NCBI GenBank assembly: GCA_910574715.1
Contig: CAJTCH010000036.1
Location: forward strand, 1,293-55,610
Length of the DNA stretch: 54,318 nucleotides
Source of the DNA: Lachnospiraceae bacterium
GTDB lineage: Bacteria; Bacillota; Clostridia; Lachnospirales; Lachnospiraceae
Reading direction: 5' to 3'
The translations under genes were made by a program, and so were the position numbers. Of this stretch, positions 54,144 to 54,318 are shown piece by piece (the first letter of the stretch is position 1; every line of letters begins with the position of its first letter). Below the pieces are notes generated by a model, which searched no databases, was not told where the DNA came from, and worked only from the letters and a program-made list of their open reading frames with translations.

Positions 54144-54318
54144 ACGAAAGATATCCTACATTTTCCTTGCCATTGGAATGGTTCAATGAGCCTTAGTTAA
54201 GGTATGGCAATTTTAGAGAAATTTTACCTAAGTGGCTGGATAGTAGTTTGATTCAAAGTGTATGATTATCGAAAACAATATTTTATTGGCATGAAATTGG
54301 TACAAAGAGTGCCTCATA

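Larger units (their letters stand above)
52550..54318 (+). mobile_element. IS1380 family insertion sequence (right end outside or not found)
   Basis: It begins close behind the broken CdaR-like frame; the left end lies within about 52540-52570, possibly at CCTGAATCCGTG (52566). I searched 54144-54318 for a matching inverted end and found none, so the right end is probably beyond the window. The non-coding 54144-54318 holds only a short palindrome, CCTTAGTTAAGG. Confidence 0.7.

Noticed and set aside
54144..54318. Right inverted end of the IS1380 element
   Set aside because: No reverse complement of the candidate left end, CCTGAATCCGTG, is present; the end is probably outside the window.

Overview
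The window looks like the chromosome of a Gram-positive gut Clostridium, most likely a Lachnospiraceae member. The signs are AGGAGG-type ribosome binding sites, frequent TTG/GTG starts, CDP-glycerol/LicD chemistry, CdaR-type regulators, a TRAP transporter and an IS1380 element. Base composition is mosaic: the flanks (about 0.4-6.3 kb and 36.8-52.5 kb) are balanced to GC-leaning, while about 7-36 kb is clearly AT-rich.

Region 1 (1-2.3 kb): a perfect 135-bp inverted repeat (1-135 and 245-379) encloses a 109-bp spacer with promoter-like elements facing both ways. Downstream is a TnpB/OrfB-family protein (426-1757). It keeps the zinc ribbon, but all three RuvC catalytic acids are replaced, so it is a candidate nuclease-dead RNA-guided regulator (TldR-like). 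About 585 nt without a credible gene follow, with several hairpins; this is where a guide RNA would be expected.

Region 2 (2.3-43.4 kb): 33 genes in one direction, tightly packed, form a glycan synthesis island. It starts with CDP-alditol functions (glycerophosphotransferase-like protein with a C-terminal repeat domain, cytidylyltransferase-oxidoreductase fusion, GDPD, LicD, second cytidylyltransferase, PdxA-like dehydrogenase). Radical SAM proteins, a HAD protein and glycosyltransferases follow. A legionaminate-type cassette lies at 17.1-26.4 kb (GDP-sugar pyrophosphorylase, acetyltransferase, NeuB- and NeuC-type enzymes, UDP-sugar dehydrogenase, decarboxylase-like SDR, aminotransferase, CMP-transferase, amidotransferase). 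More glycosyltransferases, a third radical SAM, two DUF4422 proteins, an FkbM methyltransferase, a multidomain fusion and two TIM-barrel proteins complete it. The most striking property is that one Rossmann-like module of about 90 residues is attached to 16 of these proteins, at the N-terminus, C-terminus or middle, on unrelated catalytic domains. No flippase, polymerase, priming transferase or exporter is visible.

Region 3 (43.5-52.5 kb): an AAA-ATPase/PD-(D/E)XK protein on the minus strand, then a CdaR-like regulator, a TRAP transporter (DctP, DctQ, DctM), an alpha/beta hydrolase, a LarA-type racemase and a second CdaR-like gene. The second CdaR-like gene is cut before its DNA-binding end by the IS1380 element that fills 52.55 kb to the window end.

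Working model (inference): the dead TnpB-like protein and its invertible-looking promoter control a surface or flagellin glycan locus. The repeated module would tether the locus enzymes or let them sense a shared ligand.
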